64,000 bases of DNA from assembly GCA_905221605.1 (NCBI GenBank), contig CAJNDS010002164.1, positions 552,501-616,500 on the forward strand, given 5' to 3'. This stretch comes from Symbiodinium natans. Its lineage: Eukaryota > Sar > Dinophyceae > Suessiales > Symbiodiniaceae. The notes beneath the pieces are model-generated. The model worked only from the letters and a program-made list of their open reading frames with translations, had not been told where the DNA came from and searched no databases. The first letter of the stretch is position 1. Every line of letters starts with the position of its first letter. The position numbers and the translations under genes are program-made. Positions 21,613-33,011 of this stretch are shown here, piece by piece.

Positions 21613-22550
21613 TTCAGGAAATTCATGACTTCTGCAGGGGGTGCGGCAGTGGCTGCTGATGTACCTCCTGGCTTTGACTATGGCGGCCTGGCCTTGTGAT
21701 CCGACAGTCCAGGCTGCACGAACGGCCTTGCGGTCCCGTCTTTAGGCTCCTTTCATGTACGTCGTCGCGGTTCCGCTGGTCCTCTACTATGCCATCTATG
21801 GCGGTTCTTATGTGGCACCTCTGCAGGAAATATGGAATTTCTGCTGTTCGAGCCAACAAGGGCTTAGGGGTTTGGGCTGACTGAGCTGCTCGTCGCGACT
21901 CTTGAGGATGCCATCCTGCCACCCCAACTCCGGAAAGAGCAGAAGACTAGAACCTACATACTTCTCATTCGAAGGTTACAAGAACTCTCGTTTATTGGTG
22001 ATCTGGCTGATTGATATATTCAGAATCACAGAGGGGTGAGGGATCGCTTCTCATGAAGAGGATAGATGTCTCTGCGTTCTTGCCCAAAACACGGAGTTTT
22101 CACATGAAGTGCTGCAGGTGCTCCCTCGTACATCGTAGAAGCAAAGTCCTAGCATGTTAGTCAAGAAGCACATCCTTGCTGCCTGTTTTGTTTTAAAGAT
22201 TGTCCTAAAGAGGACGAGGGAGATATCTCCTGTTGGCATAAGAATGAGCAGAGAAAGAAGACCAAACAGGGATTTGAGATTGTGTTTCAGCGACATCTTC
22301 TAATAAATGATGGCAGGCACTATTCACTTTACAGGTTTTAGTGTGTGTTTTTGTTTTGTTGTGCGGCGCCTGTGTTTGATTCTGTTTTTGTTCTAGTTGT
22401 AAGGTGTTTGGGAAGCGATGACAAGAGACTGTAGTCAAAGTTGCAGCTTTACTTTTGCTTTGGTCTTTTGCGGTAGAGTGCTGGGCAAACTATCAACCCC
22501 ATAAGTTGACCCCAAAAGACCTGTATAAGTAAGCCCCCTTTAAGCCCTCC
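21613..22550. other. no confident gene
   Basis: A plus-strand stretch near 21755-21880 would encode a hydrophobic YVVAVPLVLYYAIYGGSYVA segment. The rest shows no recognisable structure. Confidence 0.3.
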
Positions 22551-22648
22551 CTAAACCCTACGCCCTCGGCCCCGTAAGCCCTAAACCCTGTAACCCTAAA
22601 CCCTAAACCCTAAACCCTAAACCCTAAACCCTAAACCCTGAACCCGAA
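22551..22648. repeat. telomere-type array (CCCTAAA)n
   Basis: Degenerate at first (CCCTACG, CCCGTAAG), then seven regular units. Confidence 0.9.
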
Positions 22649-22737
22649 GGCTCCCCCTGATTCGCCCTCCGAGGCTGGCCAGTCCGCTTCATGTTGGAAG
22701 GTGGCCCCAGACCTGCTCCTTGGGTCTTCTTACAGGG

Positions 22738-22757
22738 GGTTTAGGGTTTAGGGTTTC
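22738..22757. repeat. short telomere-type array (TTTAGGG)n
   Basis: Two to three units directly after CTTCTTACAG. Confidence 0.75.
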
Positions 22758-22824
22758 CTGTATCTTCCTACATAATCCCTTCAGGAATTGTAAATGGACC
22801 CTGATTCCCTGATTCCCTATCAAG

Positions 22825-22957
22825 AACGCTGGCAAGTCTGCGCAGCCTGGCTTCCATCATCAGGCTCGCATACGTCCTCAGCATCCGACAAAGATCCATG
22901 TGGACCGTGGTTGCCATGCTGACGCTGACACTGTCCCTCATGCTCCTGAGGCCAGGG
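22825..22957 (+). CDS. single exon encoding a membrane segment
   Basis: After ATCAAG an open frame reads RSLASIIRLAYVLSIRQRSM, then a hydrophobic WTVVAMLTLTLSLMLL, and ends GGG|GTGAGA. Spaced Arg residues followed by a hydrophobic run resemble a channel-type helix pair, but that is only an impression. The downstream intron would hold the array at 22988 and the next exons could be those of the RING gene. Both flanks carry telomere-type units in opposite orientation. Confidence 0.4.
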
Positions 22958-22987
22958 GTGAGAGCCTGTCAGGGCCTAATGGCCCAA

Positions 22988-23030
22988 GCCCTAAACCCTA
23001 AGCCCTAAGCCCTAAACCCTAAACCCTAAA
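22988..23030. repeat. telomere-type array (CCCTAAA/CCCTAAG)n
   Basis: Six units in the presumed intron after the exon at 22825. Confidence 0.9.
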
Positions 23031-23276
23031 TCATTATGCCTGGTGCCTGCAGGTATCGCGTTGCGAACCTGAGAAGGCCAGGCACTCAACCATGTGCCCA
23101 TGACATGCATGAGGGTAGGAGCTTGATGTCGGTACAGGCACTGCTCAGATTGTCCTGCTGAGGATGTGGGACTCATCCGGTCCGGCAGTGGAGACCGTGA
23201 TCAACTCTGTTGCAGAGGTGCCAGCTGTGCTTTGCCAAACACCATGCTCTGGCTTTGCTCTCGAATTGGTTTCCAG

Positions 23277-23758
23277 GCACCGGCCGTGGCAGTGGAGCCT
23301 GGCACCGAATGTGCCATCTGCCTCGAGGCAGATGCCGGTGATGGTGGCAGCAGCTGGAAGGCGCTGCCCTGCAACCATGCCTTTCACGAGGACATGGGAA
23401 CGGCGACTGCAGCACAAACACAGAATTCAGAAGCAGCCCTGCTTCTGCAAGCAGAGTTCTTCAGTAGCCTCCAGCGCATGGCCATGTCTAGTTGGAGGAC
23501 TGCCTCCTCCAGTGGCTACGCTGCGGCCGTCGTTGTCCGCTCTGCCGCATGGAGACGCGTGTTGGTCGAAATTCGATGCTCTCATCTCCTAAGCTCGTCC
23601 CAAACCCCTTAGACAGGACCTGCACCAGGCCTTGCTCCAGGAGACTGGACCTGCTAGAGGCTGGAGTCAGCTTGAGTCGGCTTCTTAAGAGCTTCTTATC
23701 CGGTGCTGAAGGGAGCTCCGAGCCGTGTAGCTTAAGGGCCTTATGTGATTCCCTCTGA
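23277..23758 (+). CDS. RING-H2 zinc-finger protein (likely E3 ubiquitin ligase), two exons
   Basis: Exon 23277-23390 follows TTTCCAG and encodes PGTECAICLEADAG ... LPCNHAFHE. Exon 23498-23758 continues DCLLQWLRCGRRCPLCRMET. Joined, they form a complete RING-H2: C-x2-C, 17 residues, C-x-H-x2-H-x2-C, ten residues, C-P-x-C. Such fingers bind two zinc ions and recruit a ubiquitin-conjugating enzyme. The 107-nt intron is bounded by the same six bases GAGGAC at 23388 and 23495, so the exact cut is ambiguous. The choice that obeys known dinoflagellate rules is GA-AG. The C-terminal tail of about 65 residues is basic and low in motifs, ending at TGA 23756. Upstream exons are uncertain, possibly including the membrane exon at 22825. 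Confidence 0.65.
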
Positions 23759-24720
23759 TTGCCGCTGCCCGGCGTCAGACACCTCGCCCCGCGCAGCCGA
23801 CACGGCGAGCGCGGACGTGCAGCTGGGGCAGATAGGCCCGGCGTGCGCTTTGGGAGTTCCTGCCGTGGCCAAGAGATGCGCTACCACTAGGGGCCTTGAA
23901 TATGCGGCGTAGGCCCTTGGGATGTTTCAATATGTTCCCTTCTTGGGTTGAAGAGGATCGTCTTTCTGAATGTCGCTACTAGGGTGTTAAGGGCCACCCA
24001 TGGGCTGGCTTGGCTTGCTTGAGATCCTCAAGGCTCCAGGAAGGCAGGAGCTTGCACTGACGTCGGGGCGCAGTTTTGTTCTGTTTTTCCTGTGCACAAA
24101 AAGCAGGTGACAGCGATGCGCCGTCTGTCTGAGCCTCGTAGGAGTTGAGATGGCACACTTTCGTCTCACCCGACAGATCCTTAAGGCATCTCCCTTTAAG
24201 ACTTCCTTAGCTGGATCTGTGAAAGCTGACGCCTCCTGAAGCCTCCTGAAGCCTCCTGTCTGTTGTCCTCCTGAGGCCTTGAGCCGGACAAGACTCCATC
24301 ACTCTAAGCCACATGTTGAAGGGGAAGTGCTTCGGAAGAGTGCTTCGGAAGAGTGCTTCGGAGAGTGCTTCGGAGATCTTCGCAGAGTCTGGCCCCCCTG
24401 CATCGCTTCTCGGATCTTGCTGACAAAACAGGTTGCACCAAAAAAGTTGCGACCTCCGGGCACCAGGCAGAAGCGCGAAGCTGCCTGTGATTCCAACCTT
24501 CGCATGGCAAGGCCCGCCATGGGGACATCTTGGCCGAGCTCATGGCCGTGCGCAGCACGTCCTCCTTGCGCCAGTTGGGTTTTTAAGCTGGCCATGCGGT
24601 CCATTCTATAAATTACGGTCCCTTGTAGATTTTCGGTCCCCATTCCACTGTAATTGTGAATTGTCTGCAGGCCGCAACCCTGCAACCCCTCAAGCAAGAA
24701 TGAAGCGTGTGTTATTCCTG
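23759..24720. other. no confident gene
   Basis: Contains short tandem words (GCCTCCTGAA at 24230-24258; GTGCTTCGGAAGA at 24328-24370). Open frames on both strands up to 132 codons lack motifs. Confidence 0.3.
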
Positions 24721-24721
24721 A

Positions 24722-25111
24722 AACTACACTGCGCTGGATCTGATCACGTTCGTGTTCTACGCTGAGGACTCAGCAGTAGTTGCCGTAAAGACGACTGAGC
24801 AGTTCCTTACCAAGCCCTTTGAGCCCCTTGTTCGGGTATGTTCGAGTTGGTCAAGACTTTATTCTTTGTGTTTCGTGTACCTTCAGCACGAGCTTTTGCC
24901 TCTCATTCGGCGTGCCCTACATGCCCTTGGTGAGTGTAAAGTGTACTCCGTGAAGGTAGCCTTAGTAATCATCAAGCAACTTAAGTTCTTCGGATTGAAT
25001 GGGCTCATATGTTCGGTCTGACTATCCCTTTCTGAAGTCTCTTCAGGCCCCGGAGACAAGTCTAACAACCGAATCTGGCACGAAACAGAACATCAAGGCC
25101 TTCCTGGCTGA
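24722..25111 (+). CDS. 3' end of a three-exon gene, function unknown
   Basis: Exon A (about 24722-24835) encodes TALDLITFVFYAEDSAVVAV and ends CGG|GTATGT. Intron 1 is 51 nt and ends ACCTTCAG. Exon B (24887-24929, 43 nt) encodes HELLPLIRRALHAL and ends G|GTGAGT. Intron 2 is 117 nt and ends CTCTTCAG. Exon C (25047-25111) completes GPGDKSNNRIWHETEHQGLP before TGA. All four borders are canonical GT-AG and all phases agree, so the model is solid although the family is not recognised. The start lies upstream and is not located. No telomere-type repeat interrupts it; a long array follows at 25299. Confidence 0.6.
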
Positions 25112-25298
25112 GCAAGGAACCCGATTGAGGTCCGAAGGTTTGCCCTAAAGGACCCTGTGAAGAGCCTGAAGTTTGCCTTAAAAGGCCTTCTGGACACCCC
25201 AAAGACCCTCAGCAGCTTGTTCTTGAAGACCCTAAACAGACCCTTCCAGACCCTAAAAGATGCGCTGAAGAGCCTACCGGCCTAAACAGCCCTCTGAA
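25112..25298. other. likely 3' flank with degenerate repeats
   Basis: Repeated words GACCCT(G/A)AA, CCCTTCC and AGCCTGAAG with no open frame of note. Confidence 0.4.
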
Positions 25299-25420
25299 AC
25301 CCTAAGCCCTAAGCCCTAAGCCCTAAGCCCTAAGCCCTAAGCCCTAAGCCCTAAACCCTAAACCCTAAACCCTAAACCCTAAACCCTAAACCCTAAACCC
25401 TAAACCCTAAACCCTACACC
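25299..25420. repeat. telomere-type array, CCCTAAG block then CCCTAAA block
   Basis: About eight CCCTAAG units are followed by about nine CCCTAAA units, each locally homogeneous. Confidence 0.95.
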
Positions 25421-25548
25421 GCCCATGCCAGGTCAGGTGCACGGCCTAGCGGCTTCCAGCCCTACAGGGACTGTGATCTTCACGAAAGGTCATGCATGCT
25501 ATGTATCCATATGCAACACGTTATTCATCATATAGAATCATATACATA

Positions 25549-25551
<3 letters not shown>

Positions 25552-25583
<32 letters not shown>
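25552..25583. repeat. (TA)n microsatellite
   Basis: About 15 TA units within an AT-rich patch. Confidence 0.9.
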
Positions 25584-25592
<9 letters not shown>

Positions 25593-25599
25593 GATACAT

Positions 25600-26547
25600 G
25601 TACAAAATTATGTGCTCCCCCCCAAAAAAAGAATGAAAAACAATGATATAAAAGCGCCCCCCTTGAAGGATCCACACTTCCATACTTTCACACCTTTGCG
25701 TCCTTTCCAAGTTCCAGATTTTCGCATCGCGGAAAGCTGGAGGGTGGAAATGTGGACAGATGTAGACGTGGAATGGAGAAATTTCGAGGGTGGACAAGTG
25801 GAAACGTGGAAAGTTGTAGGGCCGAGAAGTGGAAATGTGGAAGTTTGAAGTGTGGTTTGAGAGGGTTACACAATACTATGCCGATTCCCTTGCAAAATCA
25901 AGAAACAGATGTACATTACACAATGTGACATGATGGCTGCACCAACAACTTGTCTAGCTGACCTCCCCAAAGTTTGGCAATTACATTTTGGCAAAGCAAG
26001 ATTCACTGCAGCTAATTTGCCCATGCACCTTATTGAAAAGTTAACCAAGACATGGCTCGCGCCATTTTTTGGAATTGGCCCTGATTCTTTTTGCCTGCCT
26101 CCCCCGACCCCCCCCCCTCCGCCCCGATTGAAAAACTATATCGGCAAACAAACACACTGCAGCTGAGACGTTTAGGGCCCAGCTTCATGTAACCTACTTA
26201 ACCACTGCCCCTTCGATTTTCAGCTTTGACCATTAAATTAACCGCCCAATTCTGAGGAGGAGGAGGCAGATCAATTTCTCCAATTTCTGGGCCGCATGTA
26301 TGAACTCCATTATATTGGTGTAGCAAAGTTAGCGCAGTGATGTCTCCTAAGTATATAAGAACATCCCACAGATGAGCAGTTTCACATGCGACGTGTGTTA
26401 CAGCCATGAGCACTAGAGGCTGTTCCCACCGTTGAAAATCGCTGAATATGGAACTGATCGAAAGAACAAAGTAATTCAGGCAAACTAATCCCCCAACTAT
26501 GAGCAGGAAGGCTATATATATATATATATAGTTACTTACATCTATAT
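25600..26547. other. flank of the retroelement, no gene seen
   Basis: Holds a diverged GTGGAAATG-type tandem stretch (25740-25850), a C-run at 26100-26125 and (TA)n at 26514-26530. No coding signal was found. Confidence 0.4.
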
Positions 26548-26768
26548 GAGACCACATGCGCTTGCGCATCAGTCCTTGTGTGTTCTGACCCGGCAAACAG
26601 CTCATTAGCATGACGCATGAGATGTTGTTGCATGTAGAACATTGCAGGGATTATGCAATCATGATGGCATAACCCGCCACATTCAGGATCAAAGGGATGT
26701 GGTGGGTGGGAATTTCATTCTTTTGCGGGTTACGCTCTTCACTTCCTGTACATTGACCATATTTTTCA
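26548..26768 (+). repeat. split direct repeat A1
   Basis: Begins GAGACCACATGCGCTTG. The same 221 bases recur at 37255 with three differences. Contains a putative non-ATG opening of the recombinase frame. Confidence 0.9.
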
Positions 26769-26782
26769 AAGCGGGGTGTGAT

Positions 26783-28702
26783 ATGGATGTTGGAGGGCAG
26801 GGGTTACCTGCCTTCGCCCCTTCCTCTCGCGCGGGAGACGTCTTGCAGCAGGCCGTGAACTCAGGAAATTGTTTCGTGGGATTACCACGGCTTCCCTGGG
26901 ACGCGAGTACTGCTGTTGGTCAAATTTTAGGTACAGGAAGTGTGGCACCTTGGTTTAAGGGGCCTGTAGTTCCTAGGAACTTTCCTGTAGTTTGCAATGG
27001 CTCTGCAACTCCTCTAGATCGGTCCACATCAGAGCTGAAGCATGCTGCCGGGACGAAGATCCACATTTGTTTGGATGATCATCGTGATATACAACGGGCG
27101 AGGGTCCTCAAGATGATCTGCGATTTGGTTTTGATGTTTGAACACAGCAGCATACTTGGCCAACAACTCTTAGAGGCAGAGCGCTCTTTATCCTCGAGGG
27201 AAAAGATCATGCAAATTTTGTGTGACGCTATGGCTCGAAAGAGCACTTCAACACTGGAGACAAGAGCAGGGTCTACTGCTTTGTACGTATCATGGTTTCG
27301 CAAATCGCCCAATGCCTCAGATGCCTTGGTCAGAAATGAGAGCCTTGTGTACGATTGTTTTTATCATATCAGGGAGACTTTGCCCTCGGCCACCAGAGCG
27401 AACACCTTCATGTCAACGGTCGCCTTCCTTCGTCATTGTGTAGGTTTTGTGGGATTGGACGATGTATTGAATTCTTCCAGATGTTTGGGGTCGGCACACA
27501 CACTGCTCCTACTGAAGCGTCCTACAAAGCTCTCTCAGCCATTTTCCCCTTGGATTGTCGCTATCTTCGAGGTCGCGGCTATGTATGGCGCCGATCTGCG
27601 AATGAAGGCTGAAGCCGGCCTCATCTTGATCGGAACCCGTGGGCGGTTTAGGGCTTCGGACATGAGTTGCATCAAGGCTGGAACCTTAAGTGAAAAATTC
27701 TTTGAGTGTGAGTTGCTTTCGACAAAGACATCGCGCAGATCTGCAGTAAGGGCACGTACATTTCTCCCGGGCTCAGTTTTGAGACGAGGCCTCCTGGGTC
27801 TTGATTGGGTGGCTGAATTCCTCAAGGCTCGAGTTGCTCTGGGGTCTACGGATTTTGTTTTGTTGCCATCCGAGAGAAGTGCAGTGAAGAGTGTATATCA
27901 ATGGAGTCTGCAGAGATCACGGCCGCCATCCGGCGCGTTCTCGGCCACGTGATGTGCCCTGCTGATGCGTCTGCGTTCACGTCGCATTCCATGAAATCTA
28001 CATGGCTTAATGCGTATAACCAGTGGGAAGACAACTATGACATACAGTCCCTCCTTGGTTACCATGTGGTAAAAGGTAGAAGTTCTGCTGTGAATTATTC
28101 GCGGCAAGCTTTGAGTGTTCCTATGAGGAGACTGGAGCACATGATTGAAGAGATTAGTCGTTCCGAATGCGGAGGGCAGCGCCGAGTTCTACGAGCCCTC
28201 CCAGGCTCAAGATATCAGAAGACGCATGGAGCTCTGCGCCGGACTTAGTTTTTCGCGGATCGGCGCTGCAGACGCTGATGAAGTGGGGGGCGTAGAGTAC
28301 AGCCCTACAACAGCTGTGACAGAAAGCGACTCACAGCATGATGCCGAATCTGGGGCAGAGAGCATTAAATCTCTGTCCCCAAAGAGGCGTAGGATGAATG
28401 ATCAAGATGAGTCAGCGTCTGAAGACTCGAGTGAGAGCTCGGATGATTCAGCGAGCTCTGTCAGTGATTCTGTTTTCGTACATGTGGAGTCTACTCACCT
28501 GGGTGACAGAGTGAGAAATGTTGCGCGGCATTCTGCGCTCGCAATGCTTTTCCGCCACAAGACTAGGCGCGCGCTGCATTATGGGCACGACCACGACGAT
28601 ACGAAGTTGGCGTGCGGGAGAGATCGGACCAGTGCCTTTGTTACGTTCAAGGGTGACTTTGAACAGGCCTGGCCGAAATGTAAAGTGTGCTTCGGCGCCT
28701 AG
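26783..28702 (+). pseudogene. tyrosine recombinase of the DIRS-like element, frameshifted
   Basis: The frame from ATG 26783 covers the core domain and reaches the first catalytic Arg region (RGRFRASD, near 27640). Near 27905-27950 reading shifts by one base to a frame with SHSMKSTWLNAY (the H-x-x-R box, here His with Lys), LLGYHV and the nucleophile NYSR (Tyr codon 28096-28098). Near 28150-28250 it shifts back to the first frame, through an acidic Ser-rich linker, to a C-terminal KLACGRDRTS ... WPKCKVCF, a Cys-rich tail. Two opposite frameshifts make it a pseudogene unless they are assembly errors. Its place upstream of Gag and RT differs from most DIRS-type elements I know of. Confidence 0.75.
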
Positions 28703-29023
28703 GAGCCGTTTGGACCGAGGTTATTGGCTCAAACTTTGGCTCAAAATTCGTTTTGGCTCTTACCCGGTTCCCTCTTTGTGTGCCGTTTGAACCGTGGAAG
28801 GGTGAGGGTCTTGGCGAGCTGCAGTGTGTCCGCGTCGTATGAACTGACGAATTGTGGATTGCGCACACAAACAGATGTGAACAAGAGCGCGATGCTTGTG
28901 CAAATGGACCTGTGAGCAAGTTATCGCGCGCGTGCCGGTGTGAACGCGTAGCGTGTTGATCTGGAGGGCGCCAGGCTCAGAGTATAGTTGTTCTGTTGTG
29001 TTGCCTTCCACACTTGTTCAGTC
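28703..29023. other. spacer between recombinase and Gag frames
   Basis: Contains three TTGGCTC words in a row near 28724-28757 resembling the 3' part of the dinoflagellate spliced leader. No open frame of note. Confidence 0.4.
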
Positions 29024-30230
29024 ATGCTAGATTCTCAAGCTGCGTTCCGTGCGCGAGCCAAAGAGATTGGCTTGAATGATGGGGAAATTGCAGTGTTGAC
29101 GTCAGAGTCTCATGACACGTTCGGCACCTTCGCCTTCGCCTGCAACTACGTCCCCGGGCAGGCTGATGAAGGGCCACTCTGGGCATTGGCAGCCAAAATG
29201 ACGGCTACCGACCCAGCCCCGCCAGCACGCATTCCCTTCATTAGGCGCCTGGTCTTTGAGGCCTACACCTTAGCAGCGTCGGACCTCAAATCACGCGTTG
29301 AGAGGCGTGATGACGATGCCCTTTGCAAACTTGCCGTAGCAGAAAGGGCAGCCAGGCACACGGTGCAAGCCAATCGACTGCGAGGCCTCACGCTTCGCGG
29401 GGAGCTGGAGCCATCGAATGCTCTGATCGATTTGGTCACCCAGCAGGTGGAGGACAACCAGCTGAGGTACGTCAGGTGGGAGCAACGCACTAAACGAGAT
29501 CAAGAACTCATGGGAATAAAGTCGGATCCTGTGTGGAAGCCTGACTCAACTGGGGTCATCAAGGAAGTTAAGCTGCCGTCGGACCTCAAGGCAGACTTAA
29601 CGTCAGATCTCATGCTCAGGTTGGCGCTCCAGAGACGCTCCCTGGCGTATGACCAAACCCGCATCATCGACTATGACGCGATGGAAGAGTGGTCTCAAAT
29701 TCTTTTGGAGGCCTACGTGAAGCCGGCTCCGGATGGGTGCTCTAAGGTCAGCATCGAGCAAGTCCACAAGGCCGACCTGGAGATGTTCAAGCACATGATG
29801 CGAGCCACTCGCACGGGTGTCAAAATCAGGAGCGACGGCACAAAGCCATTGGAGGAGGCATTCCGTGAGGCTAAAGTTGCCCCAGACGTCCGACTGATCT
29901 TACAGCATTTGCCGGAAACTACGGGAACGAAGCGGAAGGCAGATGACGGCCAGGAGTCAAAACAGAGGCCCAAGGGACACGCGGACGTTGAGAAGTACCA
30001 GCGACAGATCCGAAACTTACAGGGTCAGGTGAAGAACCTCCAAGCCAAATCGAAGGGCAAGGGCAAGTCCGCTTCAATGACCGAGTCATCAAAATGCCTC
30101 GGAAGCTCATCGGGCAGTCTCCGGTCAACGAGGACGGCGATAACGTGTGCTTTGACTTCAACCTCGACGGATGCGACAAGGCCAACCCAGGCGAAAGATG
30201 CCCGAAGGGCTGGCGTGTGTGCTTGGGCTG
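29024..30230 (+). pseudogene. Gag-like protein of the DIRS-like element, frameshifted before its zinc finger
   Basis: From ATG 29024 about 350 codons are open: an alpha-helical, charged capsid-like part, then a basic linker QVKNLQAKSKGKGKS near 30045. At about 30075-30090 the reading must move by one base to continue MPRKLIGQSPVNEDGDNVCF and the finger C-F-D-F-N-x3-C-x8-C-x5-C (CPKGWRVC), an RNA-binding-type knuckle in which the usual His position is Arg. About 85 bases later the foldback element begins. Assignment to Gag rests on position, basic linker and finger, not on sequence identity that I can check. Confidence 0.6.
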
Positions 30231-30313
30231 GTCCCGGAACACGTTTTCAGGTCCATTCTATACTCGGGAAACGCTGCAGAGTTTCCATGTTGATCGTGGC
30301 TTGCAAAGCATAA

Positions 30314-30729
30314 GTTTCCACATAAACGGGGCAGAGTTTCCACATAAACGGGGCCGAGTTTCCACATAAACGGGGCTGAGTTTCCACATAAACGGGGCTG
30401 AGTTTCCACATAAACGGGGCTGAGTTTCCACATAAACGGGGCTGAGTTTCCACATAAACGGGGCTGAGTTTCCACATAAACGGGGCTGAGTTTCCACATA
30501 AACGGGGCTGAGTTTCCACATAAACGGGGCTGAATTTCCACATAAACGGGGCCGAGTTTCCACATAAACGGGGCCGAGTTTCCACATAAACGGGGCTGAG
30601 TTTCCACATAAACGGGGCCGAGTTTCCACATAAACGGGGCTGAGTTTCCACATAAACGGGGCTGAGTTTCCACAAAAACGGGGCTGAGTTTCCACATAAA
30701 CGGGGCTCAGTTTCCACATAGAACGGGCT
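30314..30729. repeat. outer 22-bp tandem array, left arm of foldback
   Basis: About 19 copies of a 22-bp unit with a few substitutions. The inverted counterpart is 33012-33323. Confidence 0.95.
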
Positions 30730-31389
30730 TGCGCAAAAGTCGTTTAAGGATGCGGTGCGGTTCAGGTTGTCAAGGTTCATGACTAGGAGTTTAGGAAGGA
30801 GTTTAGGGCAGTTGAATGAGGGTCGAGGCTTACGGCCCACCTAGGGTTGAAACCTTCCAAGCCTTTCAAATTGCAAAGGTAAGACAGGGAACACAAAAAT
30901 CACCTCAAACCTGCCCGCATTGCAAGCCTCCACAGGGAACCCATCCCAAAGCCCAACGCCTTCAACCAAGAGTCCTAAAGTCCTAAAAGTCCTGGAGGCC
31001 CAGAGACCCCAGGTCTTCCAGGGATGCTACTTCAAGAGATCCTGGTGTGCTCGAATCTGCAGAACCCCTTCACCCCCCCCCCCCCCCCCCCAGCCCCGAA
31101 GCATCACAGTCAAGCCCCAGATCTCTGCAGCCGTAAACTTCAACCCCCAACCCCCCCTCGCCCCCCCCAGCCCTCCAGAAGCTTCACAGTTAAGCCCCAG
31201 ATCTCTGCAGCCTTAAACTTCAAACCTCCCCGATAGCAGCCGTACCTCCAAAAGTCCAAATTCCCAAAGACAAGGTTCCAGAGCCCCCCAAACCAACTTG
31301 CTGCGGAACCAAATAGCACCCCCACCTGTGCCTCCTCTTCGCCCCACCCCGAAAAACTCGCGCGTGCGTGCGTGCGCGCCGTGCATGCA

Positions 31390-31741
31390 TGTGGAAACGC
31401 GAACCGGTTTTGCGGAAACTTTTGCGGAAACACTGGCCGGGTTTTCGGAAACTTTTGTGGAAACCCAGGCAGGTCTTGCGGAAACGTTTGTGGAAACACG
31501 GGCCGGTTTGGCGGAAACTTTTGTGGAAACACGGGCCGGTTTTTGCGGAAGCTTTTTTGGAAATACGGGCCGGGTTTGCGGAAACTTTTGTGGAAACCCG
31601 GGCCGGTTTTGCGGAAACTTTTGTGGAAACACGGGCCGGTTTCGCGGAGACTTTTGTGGAAACACGGGCCGGCTTTGCGGAAACTTTTGTGGAAACACGG
31701 GCCGGTTTTGCGGAAACTTTTGCGGAAGCTTTGCGGAAAAC
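31390..31741. repeat. inner 33-bp tandem array, left arm of foldback
   Basis: About ten copies of a 33-bp unit containing GGAAACTTTTGTGGAAAC. The inverted counterpart is 31789-32135. Confidence 0.95.
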
Positions 31742-31788
31742 ACCCAAAAAAGGCTAAAAAGTATAGACCGCGCACGTTTTAGGATGAC

Positions 31789-32135
31789 GTTTCCGCAAAA
31801 CCGGCCCGTGTTTCCACAAAAGTTTCCGCAAAACCGGCCCGTGTTTCCACAAAAGTTTCCGCAAAAAGTTTCCGCAAAACCGGCCCATGTTTCCACAAAA
31901 GTTTCCGCAAAACCGGCCCGGGTTTCCACAAAAGTCTCCGCAAACCTGGCCCGGCCCGTGTTTTCGCAAAAGTTTCCGCAAAACCGGCCCGTGTTTCCAC
32001 AAAAGTTTCCGCAAAACCGGCCCGTGTTTCCACAAACGTTTCCGCGAAACCTGCCTGGGTTTCCACAAAAGTTTCCGAAAACCCGGCCAGTGTTTCCGCA
32101 AAAGTTTCCGCAAAACCGGTTCGCGTTTCCACATG
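31789..32135. repeat. inner 33-bp tandem array, right arm of foldback
   Basis: Reverse complement of the left inner array, about ten copies. Confidence 0.95.
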
Positions 32136-32304
32136 CATGCACGGCGCGCACGCACGCACGCACGCGCGAGTTTTTCGGGGTGGGGCGAAGAGGAGGCACA
32201 GGTGGGGGTGCTATTTGGTTCCGCAGCAAGTTGGTTTGGGGGGCTCTGGAACCTTGTCTTTGGGAATTTGGACTTTTGGAGGTACGGCTGCTATTCGGGG
32301 GGGT

Positions 32305-32632
32305 TTGAAGTTTAAGGCTGCAGAGATCTGGGGCTTAACTGTGAAGCTTCTGGAGGGCTGGGGGGGGGGGGTTGGGGGTTGAAGTTTAAGGCTGCAGAGA
32401 TCTGGGGCTTAACTGTGAAGCTTCTGGAGGGCTGGGGGGGGCGAGGGGGGGTTGGGGGTTGAAGTTTACGGCTGCAGAGATCTGGGGCTTGACTGTGATG
32501 CTTCGGGTGGGGGGGGGGGGGGTTGGGGCTGTCTGGCTTAACTGTGGGTCTGGAGGCTGGGGGGGGGGCTGGTTGGGGTTAAGTTTAAGGCTGCAGAGAT
32601 CTGGGGCTTGACTGTGAAGCTTCTGGAGGGCT

Positions 32633-32667
<35 letters not shown>
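32305..32667. repeat. ~75-bp tandem units with G-runs, right arm of foldback
   Basis: Four full copies and one partial copy of a unit containing GGCTGCAGAGATCTGGGGCT, each ending in a G-run. The last run, near 32631-32667, is over 30 G long. The left arm has only two copies (31090-31220). Confidence 0.9.
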
Positions 32668-32668
<1 letters not shown>

Positions 32669-33011
32669 GAAGGGGTTCTGCAGATTCGAGCACACCAGGA
32701 TCTCTTGAAGTAGCATCCCTGGAAGACCTGGGGTCTCTGGGCCTCCAGGACTTTTAGGACTTTAGGACTCTTGGTTGAAGGCGTTGGGCTTTGGGATGGG
32801 TTCCCTGTGGAGGCTTGCAATGCGGGCAGGTTTGAGGTGATTTTTGTGTTCCCTGTCTTACCTTTGCAATTTGAAAGGCTTGGAAGGTTTCAACCCTAGG
32901 TGGGCCGTAAGCCTCGACCCTCATTCAACTGCCCTAAACTCCTTCCTAAACTCCTAGTCATGAACCTTGACACCCTGAACCGCACCGCATCCTTAAACGA
33001 CTTTTGCGCAA

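Noticed and set aside
30158-30840. Three overlapping minus-strand frames with repeats like GNSAPFMWKLSPVYVETQPR
   Set aside because: They only translate the 22-bp array of the foldback arm, which is open in all frames because 22 bp cycles through them.
31213-32308. Frames of over 300 codons on both strands across the palindrome
   Set aside because: Products of the 33-bp tandem arrays; the inverted arms give the same peptide on both strands.
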